Shown here: piece by piece, positions 1-10,421 of the stretch
Layout of the letters: each line of letters starts with the position of its first letter
Numbering within the stretch: the first letter of the stretch is position 1
Assembly (NCBI GenBank): GCA_015179045.1
Contig: WHUZ01000008.1
Location: forward strand, 992,001 to 1,056,000
Origin: Kalaharituber pfeilii
Taxonomy: Eukaryota; Ascomycota; Pezizomycetes; Pezizales; Pezizaceae
Length of the DNA stretch: 64,000 nt
Reading direction: 5' to 3'
Program-made: the position numbers and the translations under genes
Notes under the pieces: generated by a model
Database searches by the model: none
The model's input: only the letters and a program-made list of their open reading frames with translations
What the model was told of the DNA's origin: nothing

Positions 1-1115
1 CCGCTGATGAAAATTATGATGTTCTCCAGAAGTACAGGCAGAGGGATTTAAGACCACCACTCGAGGAGATGCACCGCTGCAGTCAATGAATCTTAAACTC
101 ATGATCAGCAGCCATTGACGACTTCAGCTTCCAAATGCAGGAGACAGAAAGCGGATGCTGATCGACTGGCATAGAGCCAATGCACGCCGGATGTACGTCA
201 TGAGAAGGTACGTCATGAGAAGGAAGCCAGCAGTGAAGTAGGTGGCTCGTCAGCAAGGCCTGTCCAGCTCATCTTCGCGTTCTTTTTGTGAAACTCCCCG
301 AGCTCAGAGGAAGAAGTGATCTCGTACGGAAGAATGTGGAGTGGAATAGAGCCGGTGGCCATGAGAAAGGGAAGCGGTGCAGGCAGACTGCTTTTCCCGA
401 TCAGTCCACCTTGCTTCCGATTGTGGGAGCGCCAGCGTCTTGGCACTTCTCCACTGCGGTGGGCTCAACGACAGAGTCTGCCGCGCTTCCCATTCGTCTC
501 ACTGCAGGCAGGACGATCCAGCTCATGAGATGGATGAGCTGTACAAAGAAATGTCGGTGGCAGTCGGCGGCTTATACCCGATAAAACCCCACCGAGTATC
601 AGCAACGTCATGCCGTCCCCCTAGGTTCGTTCAACCGCCCACAAAATACGAGAGAGACGGAAACCGTGCTAGACATACGGTTGGCCAAACGTAGAGAATA
701 CGAGAGGCACGCCTGATGAGAATGAGAGGTCGCTACCGCTCGGCTAATTCTCAGGGCTCCGTATAGGCAGAGTTCGTGCAGTTCATGGGAATTGCTTCAG
801 TCAAGGGATTCACGACATAGAGACGCAAGTTGAGGAGTCGACATCCTTCTTTTTTTTTAGGGTGTCTCGCTGGTCCAACTACAAGGCAGTCCGAACCGGG
901 ACGGCAGAAGCCAGTTTTGAACTTCACTCAGCTGTTCTTGCCTGAACTAGGTCTTGTAGGCCTTCTGACGGTTCATCCAAGCCAGTCATACATACTGCAT
1001 AGATTGCCTGGAAAGTCCAACGAAGAACTACGAATATATATATACCTCCATAGATCCCACACTTGTACCTCAATCTCTCCGTGAGCCTGAGATTGGTCAT
1101 TGAACAGTCTGAGCC
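1..1115. other. Intergenic, no gene seen
   Basis: No reading frame here looks like a real protein: the frames are short, overlap on both strands and lack plausible splice structure. The right end is the upstream region of the gene beginning at 1116. Confidence 0.6.
1032..1045 (+). promoter_or_regulatory. TATA-like box upstream of the DUF5519-type gene
   Basis: An alternating AT run (aatatatatatacc) lies about 70 bp before the ATG at 1116. The spacing would suit a core promoter element with a short leader. This is judged from sequence only. Confidence 0.3.
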
Positions 1116-1988
1116 ATGGAGTATAACGAGGATATCTTCGAAAAAATTGAGCAGTTTCCTGCACCTTCCTACCTTCTTACAGTCTTCATCCTCGTGGCTG
1201 CTCTGGTTCTAGGGAATATAGTTTACAAGGACTATCTCACCTTCCTCAGCCTAGGACGTGGTGGTGTTCCTTACAATTTCTTTGGGTACCTCTTCATCAC
1301 TCTGCACCGCCCTTTTGCCCTCTCCGACTTCCTTGAGCCACCACCAGTACCGGACCACCTCAAAGAAACTGGCCACTTGGACCCCTCCACTCTTCCCACC
1401 CGCAAGGGAACAAGGCCAATCGTCAAGGGCATTATTCCCCAGCGCCTGGTCACAGATCAAGGGGTACCAACTACCTTTGCCCAAGTCCATTCAGTCTTCG
1501 CCGCTTTGATCGCCGCATACCCTGCCAAATGCATCATTGCGCAATCATGCGCTGAGTCGCACTCTACAGGCCTCTTTTCCCTCAACAATGTCTCCTTCGG
1601 CCGCAACACCCAGCCCGCTCCTCCTGAAGTTTGTGGGGGTGAAGTCACCCACGTGCATCCGTTCGATGGCTCTTTGCACGTCACCCTTCATCCTGAGGAT
1701 GCGAGGACTGTAATCGAGGCTGGCTGGGGTGAGCGGCATCCATTAGCAAATGGCTGGCGGTTTTCAAAGTTCTTGCCAACCGGCTTTGTCATTTTGTACG
1801 CGCCCCGGAATAACGTGGAAGTGGAAACAGTTATGAGGATTGTGGGGGCTGCGATGGGCTGGGTGAGTGGTGAGAGGGGGTGGCCGGAGAGGGCAGCCGA
1901 GATGGCAAGGGAGGTGTTGGAAAGGGGTGACGCGGAGGGTCATGAGATGGAACTGTGGGTGAAGGAGAAAAGGAAAATCCTTCCTTAG
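1116..1988 (+). CDS. Luciferase-like domain (DUF5519-type) membrane protein
   Basis: Single-exon gene of 290 aa. The ATG at 1116 sits in a good context (gccATGG). Residues about 18-38 form one hydrophobic segment, giving an N-terminal membrane anchor. Residues about 120-275 resemble the fungal luciferase-like domain usually listed as DUF5519: the block HVHPFDGSLHVTLHPEDA, then GWGERHPLA and a closing LPTGFVILYAPRN with a helical tail. Members are common in filamentous fungi as small-molecule-biosynthesis neighbours or orphan membrane proteins, but no reaction is established, and the name does not imply light emission. No biosynthetic genes flank it here. Family assignment is from recalled motif pattern, so a profile search should decide it. 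Confidence 0.8.
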   Translation: MEYNEDIFEKIEQFPAPSYLLTVFILVAALVLGNIVYKDYLTFLSLGRGGVPYNFFGYLFITLHRPFALSDFLEPPPVPDHLKETGHLDPSTLPTRKGTRPIVKGIIPQRLVTDQGVPTTFAQVHSVFAALIAAYPAKCIIAQSCAESHSTGLFSLNNVSFGRNTQPAPPEVCGGEVTHVHPFDGSLHVTLHPEDARTVIEAGWGERHPLANGWRFSKFLPTGFVILYAPRNNVEVETVMRIVGAAMGWVSGERGWPERAAEMAREVLERGDAEGHEMELWVKEKRKILP

Positions 1989-2859
1989 AATGGTGAGCTC
2001 TTGGTCCTGTTCCAGGCTGTTATTTGCGTTCCTGCTCGTTGTAATTGAATCCTTCTAAGTTTCCTTTTTTGAATTTCATGCTTCGTGGTTTGAAGGCACG
2101 AGACGAAGTAGCAGAATCGGTGGTTTGATTGGAAACTGTATTAAGCGTATGGTTTATGCCCGGGAATGTCCTTCGGAATCAGGAGTTTGACACTACTTCA
2201 ATTTTGTAGTTTTACCCTGAACTTAGTGCATCAATGGTTTGGTAGCAGTCAGCTTTATCTATCCATGGCTGAACAAAATTTGATATTGGCATACTACAAT
2301 CAACCTCGCACCAATGCCCTATTAGTCACTTCAATTAATCATTGCTTGAGGAAGAACGTCCGTCGTCGTCTCATCTGCCCATTCTTCCCTCTCCTCCCTT
2401 TCCTTCCCCTTTCATGCCAATGCACAATATAATGAGAACAATACACAAACAAAAATAAAACACTCAAATGAAGTGCTTGAGTAAACTAGCGAACGAACGC
2501 GACAGCCATGCGCAATCCGCATCCCCTGCTCCATCACCCACCATTCCATCTACCCCATGTATCCATCCTCACCATGAAATAAGATCATCATGAAAAGAGA
2601 GTACACCAAGAACGCCATTAACTTATGAACAAAGAAACAATTACTAACAATACACAGGAAAGGTAAACGTGTGAAACGAAGGTCATACTGCAAATGGACA
2701 ATGACAAGAATAATAAGGTATATACTAACCTACCCCGCAACCTCTTATCCTCATTCACGCACAACTGATACTCCAAAAACGTGCGCTAGTCACGTGATAT
2801 ACATATATCCTCCTCCCTGACCCCTTCATACCTTCTTTCATTAAATTACCTATCGTCAA
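1989..2859. other. Convergent intergenic region, no gene seen
   Basis: This lies between two converging genes (stops at 1988 on + and 2860 on -) and should hold both 3' UTRs. It is AT-rich with no supported coding frame; 88 codons open at 2166-2432 show no family signal and no splice partner. Confidence 0.6.
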
Positions 2860-4224
2860 TTAAAACCTCTTCAACCCTTTTCTCGCTCCTCCTGCGACCG
2901 CCTTCCCAGACGTTGTCACTGCACTCGTGGAAGATCCCAAAACCTTCTTCTTGAGCGTCTGTGGTGCCTTATTTGTTCCTGACCCCGACCCCGATGCTGT
3001 AGATGACCCAAAAACCTTCACCTTGGTTGCTTCCGCTCCATTATTAGCAGCCTGTTTTTCCCCGGTACCACTTGGAGCACCATGTCCAGTTCTATCATTC
3101 ACAAGCGACTCCTCCGAGGACCTTTTCCCTAACAGTGACGCTGGCTTTGTCGACATTGCCGTCTTGGACGTAGTGGTTTGCGGCAGCTGCTTCGCAGCTG
3201 TCCCTGTCGCCCCTATCGTGCTCGCCCCCGACTGAGATGCCGTAGTGGAAGCTGCGGGGGTTATACCGCCCGGAGTCCCACCCCCCAGTTGCAGCTGCCC
3301 CGCTTTCGCATTCTCCTTCCCAAAGCTATCATTATCTGAGTCATTGACCTCCTTTTCATTTTCATCCTTCTCCTTCTCGCTATCCTTCTCGCTATCCTTC
3401 TCATTAATATCCTTCTCCTTTCGCGGAGACTCTGTCTGGAGCGGTATATTCGCATTGTTATTCTGCGACTCGCTCCTCTTATGTTGCTGACCATTTGCCT
3501 TCTCCTTCTGTTTCTTCCCCGACGTCCCTACCGCAGATGCAATTTTCCTCTTTGTCACCGCAGCTGATACAACGCCCGTACTCCCACTCCCACTTGCTAC
3601 TTCCGCTTCCACTTCTTTCTCCTCCTTTTTATTCTGCCCAGTCTTCTCCTGCACCCCCTTCTCCTTCTCCGCCGCCTCATCCTCCCCCGCATCCCTCCTC
3701 CTAACTTCTCTCACCGTCTCTTCCAACTCCGGTGGAATCCCCGCATGTACCTTCGTCATCAGCCTCGCCCTCCTCTCCCATGCCGCATACTCCGCCGCCA
3801 ATAGCCTTCCCGCCTCCTCATTCAAGGAGCTCGTTGGGTTCGGTTCCACAAGCAGGCACCTTATAACCACGCATACCTCATACAATGTTACCTTCTCGTT
3901 CCACTCCCGCTTGAGAGTGTCGACGCACACGTCCCCTGTGCGGTCGCAGACGTTTGGATGGAAAATTTTGGTGCGGAAGGTGGCGCGGGGGGGTTGCACA
4001 GGATACGTGGGGGGAAGCTTGAGGACGACTGTGAAGAGGCCGGCTTCGAAGGGAGTGGAGGCGGGGCCGATGAGGTGGAGAGTGATGGTCGTGAGGTCGT
4101 CTGAAGCAGGAGCGGGGGTGGGGAGGAAGAAGTCAGGTGGAGGTGATGATTGGAGTGAGGCGTATTCTTTGAGAAGACGGCGGCGGTTGAGGGACTGTTG
4201 GGGTTGTGTTACTGAGATGCACAC
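2860..4224 (-). CDS. Ubiquitin-conjugating enzyme E2, UBE2S-like, with long basic/acidic tail
   Basis: The protein is 454 aa. Residues about 14-165 are a UBC fold: LNRRRLLKEYASLQ helix 1, the HPN tripeptide at 89-91, and the catalytic cysteine at about 100 in GDVCVDTLKREW. The segment CLLVEPNPTSSLNEEAGRLL strongly resembles UBE2S, the E2 that elongates Lys11-linked chains with the anaphase-promoting complex. A tail of nearly 290 residues follows, rich in K/E, S/T and G and likely disordered. It ends in GLKRF, similar to the Leu-Arg-Arg-Leu end of animal UBE2S that docks on the APC/C. The ATG at 4224 begins the family-like helix closely, but the upstream DNA has a GTGAGT donor near 4309, so a 5' exon or 5' UTR intron is possible. 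Single exon otherwise. Confidence 0.87.
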   Translation of the reverse strand: MCISVTQPQQSLNRRRLLKEYASLQSSPPPDFFLPTPAPASDDLTTITLHLIGPASTPFEAGLFTVVLKLPPTYPVQPPRATFRTKIFHPNVCDRTGDVCVDTLKREWNEKVTLYEVCVVIRCLLVEPNPTSSLNEEAGRLLAAEYAAWERRARLMTKVHAGIPPELEETVREVRRRDAGEDEAAEKEKGVQEKTGQNKKEEKEVEAEVASGSGSTGVVSAAVTKRKIASAVGTSGKKQKEKANGQQHKRSESQNNNANIPLQTESPRKEKDINEKDSEKDSEKEKDENEKEVNDSDNDSFGKENAKAGQLQLGGGTPGGITPAASTTASQSGASTIGATGTAAKQLPQTTTSKTAMSTKPASLLGKRSSEESLVNDRTGHGAPSGTGEKQAANNGAEATKVKVFGSSTASGSGSGTNKAPQTLKKKVLGSSTSAVTTSGKAVAGGARKGLKRF

Positions 4225-5385
4225 GGTGAAATGGGGAGGAAAGGACTGACCATTGTGAATACGTTGATGACGAAATAGTCTAGGCTTGCTATGTTATAAG
4301 CTGGGAGAACTCACTCAGAACTAAGAGCACCAGATTTATTGGCGTCGTAATAGTGTAAAGCCGTCCGCAGCGGTATAGAAATCTTCTTCCACTCTTGGGA
4401 AAATGAAAATTGAGGAACTATAGCTTGGTGTGGATAAGATAATCTGACACGCAAGAGACGATAAAAGAAAGCTGTGGGGCAAAAGCGGTTCTCCTTCTGT
4501 TGAGTTTGGTTTTTTTTTCAATGGGCTTCTCTGAAATTGATAATGTGCGGTCTTGCAGGGATGCTTAGGAGAGAGTAGTATGAAGTGCGGACGAGGAGAG
4601 GGAAGGTAAAACTCGCAGAATGTGCGAGCCCGGCCGCAGATCCAGACACTTGGTCAGGCGGGAAAGCGTGTGACAATAAAAGAAGCGTTCTGATCGCGCA
4701 GTAGCAGCAGCAGCAGATGCTCGCGAGAAGGGGTCCAGTTGATGTTGGATGGGTTGTGTTAGAGAGTGAGGAGGAGGGGCCCGAAATCCACGGCGCAATA
4801 CTTATTACGTGTGAGCGGATCCGGAAGTCGCACATGAGAAAAAATCGGCAGCTCCAAGCACGCCGTAGGAGCAGATACACGCAGCCTCTCGCTTTCGTCA
4901 ACTCAATTCAATGCCATCATCGCACCTCCCTGTTACTCGCGCCTTGCAATTTCTCCCAGTAACTTAATGCAACGCATGTGATGTACGGACGATGTGTTGT
5001 CCCCTTGCGACGAGGGGAAAAAAACAAAAGCAGAAAAATCAATTACCTCTCCCAATTCGGCTTGTAGCACCTTACAACTGTTTGTTTTGCTTTCTCCGGG
5101 GCAAAGCAAAAAGAAAAGCCAATCAACGCGTGTCTGGCGTTGCTAGGCGGCAACGGGGATGCTTGAGTCAAATTTCCGCGTTGGCGTGTTGAACGCACAT
5201 ATGATGAGACGATTGATGGTCCAGACAGCAGCTCACACAAAGTAATCCGATTCACTACCATTGGTTTCCGGGGCTTATATGTGCTCTATCAATGTGAAAT
5301 CATCATAAATATGCATAGTAATAAACACGCAAACAAAAGAGCATGCAGCCCACTGGCCATAACTTGCGCTTCCGTGACTCCCTAC
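4225..5385. other. Intergenic, no gene seen
   Basis: This is the upstream region of the E2 gene and the 3' side of the DUF3405 gene. A 127-codon open frame on the minus strand (4518-4901) has no family signal and is probably chance. Confidence 0.5.
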
Positions 5386-7843
5386 TTACGGCCTGTCCTC
5401 CACCCTCTTCATCGGATGGAACAACATCCCCCTCAAGCACATCCTCCCGTCCTCCCTTTCTATCTTCTCTCCTCTTCCCAAAACCCACATCTGATACAGC
5501 TCCTGCGCAAACACGCTATTATAGTACCAGCTCATTCCCTTGAAATTATGTTCCCTCGGCCCAAACACACTCTCCTTCCTCCCGCCCGCCGACCCTCCCA
5601 CACCATGATTGAACGTCTTTTCAAGATACCACAGCGGCCACTTGCGATCGGTGTATGCCGGATGCGGCACGTATGCGGCTTTGAGCCCGTGATGCAGCGC
5701 GCATGTGGCGGGCCACATCTCCGTGAAGGCCGCGTGGCGGTGATGCGCATTCTCCGCATGCATGCGGGCGACGAGGCGCCTGGACAGGCGGGAGGTGGCG
5801 ATGATGGCTGCCCGCCGCGGTGGGCCGCCCCGGCCTTGCGGGAACGTGTACCCGGTCGTGTCGTTGGCAAGGAGCCACTCGGTGCCCTCGGGGTCGAACA
5901 GCGGGTTGAGCACGACGAGGTCGGCCTCCTCGCCCGCCCCCACACGGCGCCGACGTCCTGCTCCGCCGTCGCGAGCGGGGCGTCGGGTCCTCGGGCTCGC
6001 GCACCACGCCCTCCACCGCCGCGGGCCCCCACACGGCGTCCCCGACCGGCGCCTGCTTCTCGACCGTCCGCGAGAAGTCCGCCCACGGCCCGTGGAAGGC
6101 CGGAATGTAGAACCTGCCGCTGCGCTCCCAGAGCTGCTTCCTCGGCTGCGCCTTCGCCCACCTCCCCGCCGCGGACAGCAGCTCGTACAAGTTCCCCGAG
6201 TACCGCGTATCCATCTCCCAGTTCCAGAAGAAGTCATACTCCGGGTGCTTGCTGGCAAACCACTGCACGGGCATGAACGACGACCGGTACACACCATGGA
6301 GGGGCAGCCCGCGAAACTCGTTCTCCCCTAGGTCATTGTAAACGAGGGCCATCAGCGGCTCGCTCCACAGAGTCGCGACGCCCCAGAACTCCCGTGGAAC
6401 AGAGCGCCGTAGGTGTTCGTCGTACGTATCCCGGTCCGACCAGATGGGATCTTCCCGTCCTTGACGTGCACAAGCAGGTGGACCCCGTATTCGCCGCCAG
6501 TGTTGATAGCAAGCTCAGAGATGATGGACCGCAGGTTGATGATGTCGTCGGAAGTGTAAGAGTAGTCGTCCCATGTCCTGATCAAGAACGCTGTCCGCTT
6601 GACCTGCCACGATGTGGCCTCCCCGCGCGTCTTCACGGGAAACCCGCTCATTCCTCCCCTCCCTTGCCCTCTCCATCCCCATCCCCACCCCCATCCCATC
6701 CTCTCTCGCGAACCTGCCCTTATTTCTATCCACGCATCTCCTCTGCACCTTGCCCCAATCGATCCCCATCCAATCAATCTTCTGCAACGGCAGCGATCCT
6801 GGGCCAACACCACCCTCTCCTGCCTTAGTCGAAGGTGTACCCAGTCCAACTCCCAGCCCTCCCTCACCCACCTCGTATCCAAACCCATACGGCCCCAATT
6901 TGCCGTACCGATCAAAGCAAACATCCCCATTCAGCCCCAGCATTTCATGCGATCCAAATACCGGATCCGGGTATCCTTCTGGTATGCCGTAAAACGCCCG
7001 TAGCTGAGGCCTCGGACGAACCTTGACTGGGCGGCTGGGATCCTCCTTCTCCTCGGCATCCTCATGGTGTTCATCACCATTTTTGTGGTTATGGAGGTGA
7101 TGGTGATGATGGTCGTCGTAGTCATGATAGTCGCACTCGACGTATCCCGCGCCAAAGTCCGTGTATGGATTGTACTCGATGCTCTTCGGTTCCAGGTACT
7201 GCGGCTGCACCGGCCGCTGCCCACTTTCCTTCTTGCGACCGCCATATGGAGGTGGGTATTCCGGCACATTCTGGTCCGGCTTCACCAGCCTATGTAAACC
7301 TGTATAATACCCCTCCAAGCTGCCCCACTGTTAATATCCATGCGTCTCACCGCTCACTCGGTCCGTAGCCATGTAAACTCACAGCGGAAACTCCTTCCAC
7401 TTCTCCTCCTCTCCCATCGCTTTCACCACCTTCTCCCACTCCGGCCACTTCATAACTCCACTTGCCATTCTCACGAGACCCGCAATCCCCATCAACCCCA
7501 CCGCAAACCCCATACACGCCAGCAGGCATATCTTCCTTCTCCACAACACACCCCTTCCCCGTCCCCTTGCCCTTCTCCTTCCCCGCCCCCTCCCGTTCCT
7601 CCTCGCCCCAATCCAAATCTCCCTTACCACCCCCGCAATCCCCATCTTCATTCCCCTTCGTAACTGCATTCGCCTCCTCGTATCGTGTTCCCGCCACCGA
7701 GGCTCATCTCCATTAAACTCATCCCCTTTTATCTCCCTAAACCTTCCTTCCTCAAATTCATCCCCAAGCAAGTTCTGCTCATCACTCCTCGATTGTCCCG
7801 CTGGGCCAGCGGCTGTGCTGACTATATCTCGTAGCGGGAGCAT
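5386..7843 (-). CDS. DUF3405 family type II membrane protein, frameshifted
   Basis: Fungal DUF3405 proteins are predicted Golgi-type glycosyltransferase-like enzymes of unknown reaction. Exon 1 (7843-7383) starts at MLPLRDIVST, has a basic cytosolic stretch and one membrane segment (about KICLLACMGFAVGLMGIAGL). A 63-bp intron (7320-7382, GTGAGT...CAG, TTAAC branch) joins WKEFPL to LEGYYTG. The family core then reads GMGVKRTAFLIRTW or similar, HGVYRSSFMPVQWFASKHPE, YDFFWNWEMDTRYSGNLYEL, EEADLVVLNPLFDPEGTEWL and ends at FHPMKRVEDRP with the stop at 5386. The core only stays in frame if three missing bases are allowed, at 6446-6448, 5985-5987 and 5937-5941, all in G/C runs, plus an 85-bp intron or an indel at 6604-6688. 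Translation therefore fails as written. It may be a sequencing artefact or a young pseudogene. Confidence 0.75.
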
Positions 7844-10421
7844 TATGGCCTCGTGTGATATGTGTGAAGTATCAAAACGATACAAATAAATTGTAACGTA
7901 ATATGGAGCATATGGCATCAATTTCGGTTCCCGAGAAATTGCGTCGAGGGATGGGGTTCCAAAGGAAGCCCCAAATGACAATGACGTCGAGTTCTTCCGG
8001 GATATAGCTTATATTATTGTTTTGAGTACGAAAGCATCTAACGAGTTGCCAAGGCAACAAACAACTGTTCACTCACGTGATAACAGATACTATTTTCCAA
8101 GCTTGTGATGGTTTTTTTTCAATGCATTTATTTGCCAAACCAACCAAAAAACCATCAAACGAATCATCAATATATATAGGTGCAAAAAGGACAACAGGAA
8201 CGGAGAAAATGCGGACATCCTTATAAGGATGTAGAGACAAATCCAACAAAATAAAAAATAACAGCATGAGGCAAATACAAAGAGCCTCTGAAACAGGGAA
8301 GGACTAAATTAAAAACATTAAAAAAGCGTGAACAAGGAGAAAAAGAGAAAAGGAGAGAAGGAGGAAGAGCAAAAGAGCGTAAAGGTGCGAGCGGAAATAG
8401 GCATGGGAGAAGGCAAGCGAAGGGAAAAGAAAAAAGTGAAAGCGAACAAAAAACACAGACATGCACTCTCATCTGTATAGATTCTATCCACTCCACGAAA
8501 TCTCCAATCTACAGGAGACCCCGGAAGCCAGATACCAATGAATTATCCTGTAATAGGACCATCAATAGCCCAAGGAGAACTCAAGATCTGCCGAGATCTT
8601 TCCGTATCTGTCGCGCCACAATGAGTGACGTAGGTTTGTAAATGTTGGTAACACTTCAAAGGTTTGAAAACCATGATTATAAAATTGTGCTGAGCGGCGA
8701 GGGATATTTTGAATGCAGGAATCGTTCGTGGCTAACTGTAGTGTACGGTGTCTCTTTCCTCCTAAACGCAGGAGGCCCCCAGGCAGAATATTGTGAACCC
8801 TGGTAAGAACATCATGTCCTTACCCTGCCTGCTATTGGAAACTATTTTTTTTCTATCACTCATGAGAAGTATCGTATCGAGCTGTATGATAAAGGACTTT
8901 GTTCGGATAATCAACAGACATTTGAAACTATTTCGGGTACTTTTATCTCGTGTCTTGGGACGGTGAGATTCGAGGTATATTTAGTATAATCGCAAGTTGA
9001 ACAGATCAACTTTTGGCGCATAAGCCACTTCCCCAGAAGGAAGCTCTACTGAATAGGTAGTTGGTATGGTGCGAGACTGAGCAATTCAGAGTTGACTGGA
9101 TTGCGGCGGGTAAGTTAATCCCACTTCGCGATAAGTCCAATCAGTTCTAGATCGCTAGACTTTTCGGTGCATCAAGCGAGAAAAGACTCGCCCATATTTC
9201 GAAGCTACCGGTCAGAAGGTGGTGAGGAGCTGCGGAGCTTGGTGCCTGAGGAAGAGATACGATTGCTGAAAGGCCAAAAGGACGAATGGTTGTCACTGGC
9301 CGGATGCAAAGGACCCGACGTCGCTAGAGCGGGTTTAACTGACGCGGGTTCTGGGATTGGAGAGACGCCCTTGATAGACGAGTTGGGTGGCAAGCCTGAG
9401 CTACTGCATGCTAGTAGGCACGGCGTAAGTATAACGAACGTTAATATGGCATGTGATAAGAAGAGAAAGGGCATATGCGGGAAAATAAAGTGGAAGAAAA
9501 TGGGGAAGCAACCATAAGGGAAAGAGAAAGTGCGTCTGAATGGAATATGATAGAATGAATGAGAATGGGTGGTGACAATGTGAGACGAGAATGGGGGGGG
9601 GGGCTGAGGAAAGCAGGAGGGACCGCTGGTGTTTGGTGCGCAGGGTGCAGCGGGTAGGAGGGAGGGAACGCCTTCACACACCTTTTCGTGCCGCATCAGA
9701 GGCTTTTATATCCCACACCCTTACTTATGAGTGACTCTGACTCCACCTCCCGGTATCCCTGCCAGATGGCCCAGGTCTGGGATTGTCACTCAAGCAAAGA
9801 TCAATGCGCCTGCACTGTCGATTGCTCCGCGGTAGGAGCGAGAGCCGACAAGGCGCAAAGGCAAGGCTTGGCCCATCGGGCCTGGCCTCAAGGGCCGTGA
9901 GGGGAGATTGGCAGGAAGGTGCAGTGAGAAATGAGAAATGAGAAATGAGAAGAATGTGATGGTTTGGAGGATGGGAAGCGTACGGTTGTGAGGGTCAGCC
10001 TGACGGAGGTGGGGGGCGATTAGCAGTGCAAAACCATGTGCAAACACGTCGGATGCAACATGTATCATAGGGTAAGGGCATCGTATCCCCGCCAATGAGC
10101 CACGCACGTCGTATGGGCTGGCCGGCACAGACTCAGCTGATGTTCGGCAGGCGATAGGATGACCCGCGCAGAAATAGAGGGCTTCTCGAGTATTTCTCGA
10201 GTATAGTATAGCCAAGCTGCCCGCATAGAGCACCCAGTGGACTTGCCAAAGCTATGCAACCCCGGCTGAATATGTATCAATTATAAATATTAGGTACGAG
10301 GCTATCAACATTAAGCACCCCAGAGCGTAGACGTATGTGCTGCAATATCCATGCCCCAAAATGAACCAACATCTGTATGACCAATGACAATTTCCCCGAG
10401 CGTCTTCGCCTGGATATTCTC
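7844..10421. other. Intergenic; one weak gene candidate near 9.1-9.5 kb
   Basis: No recognised gene. A plus-strand open stretch ending at 9424 (ASRHG) is followed directly by GTAAGT, and another GTAAGT...TTCTAG pair brackets about 9110-9155, so a small spliced gene or noncoding transcript is possible; I could not join exons in frame or find an ATG. Purine-rich low-complexity DNA lies at 8330-8460. Confidence 0.4.

Noticed and set aside
4518..4901. 127-codon minus-strand frame with hydrophobic and cysteine runs
   Set aside because: No family signal; it lies in the E2 gene's upstream region and overlaps other chance frames.
9167..9517. Possible small plus-strand gene with GTAAGT sites
   Set aside because: There is no ATG in frame (it begins at GTG), and the candidate exons around 9110-9155 do not join in frame.
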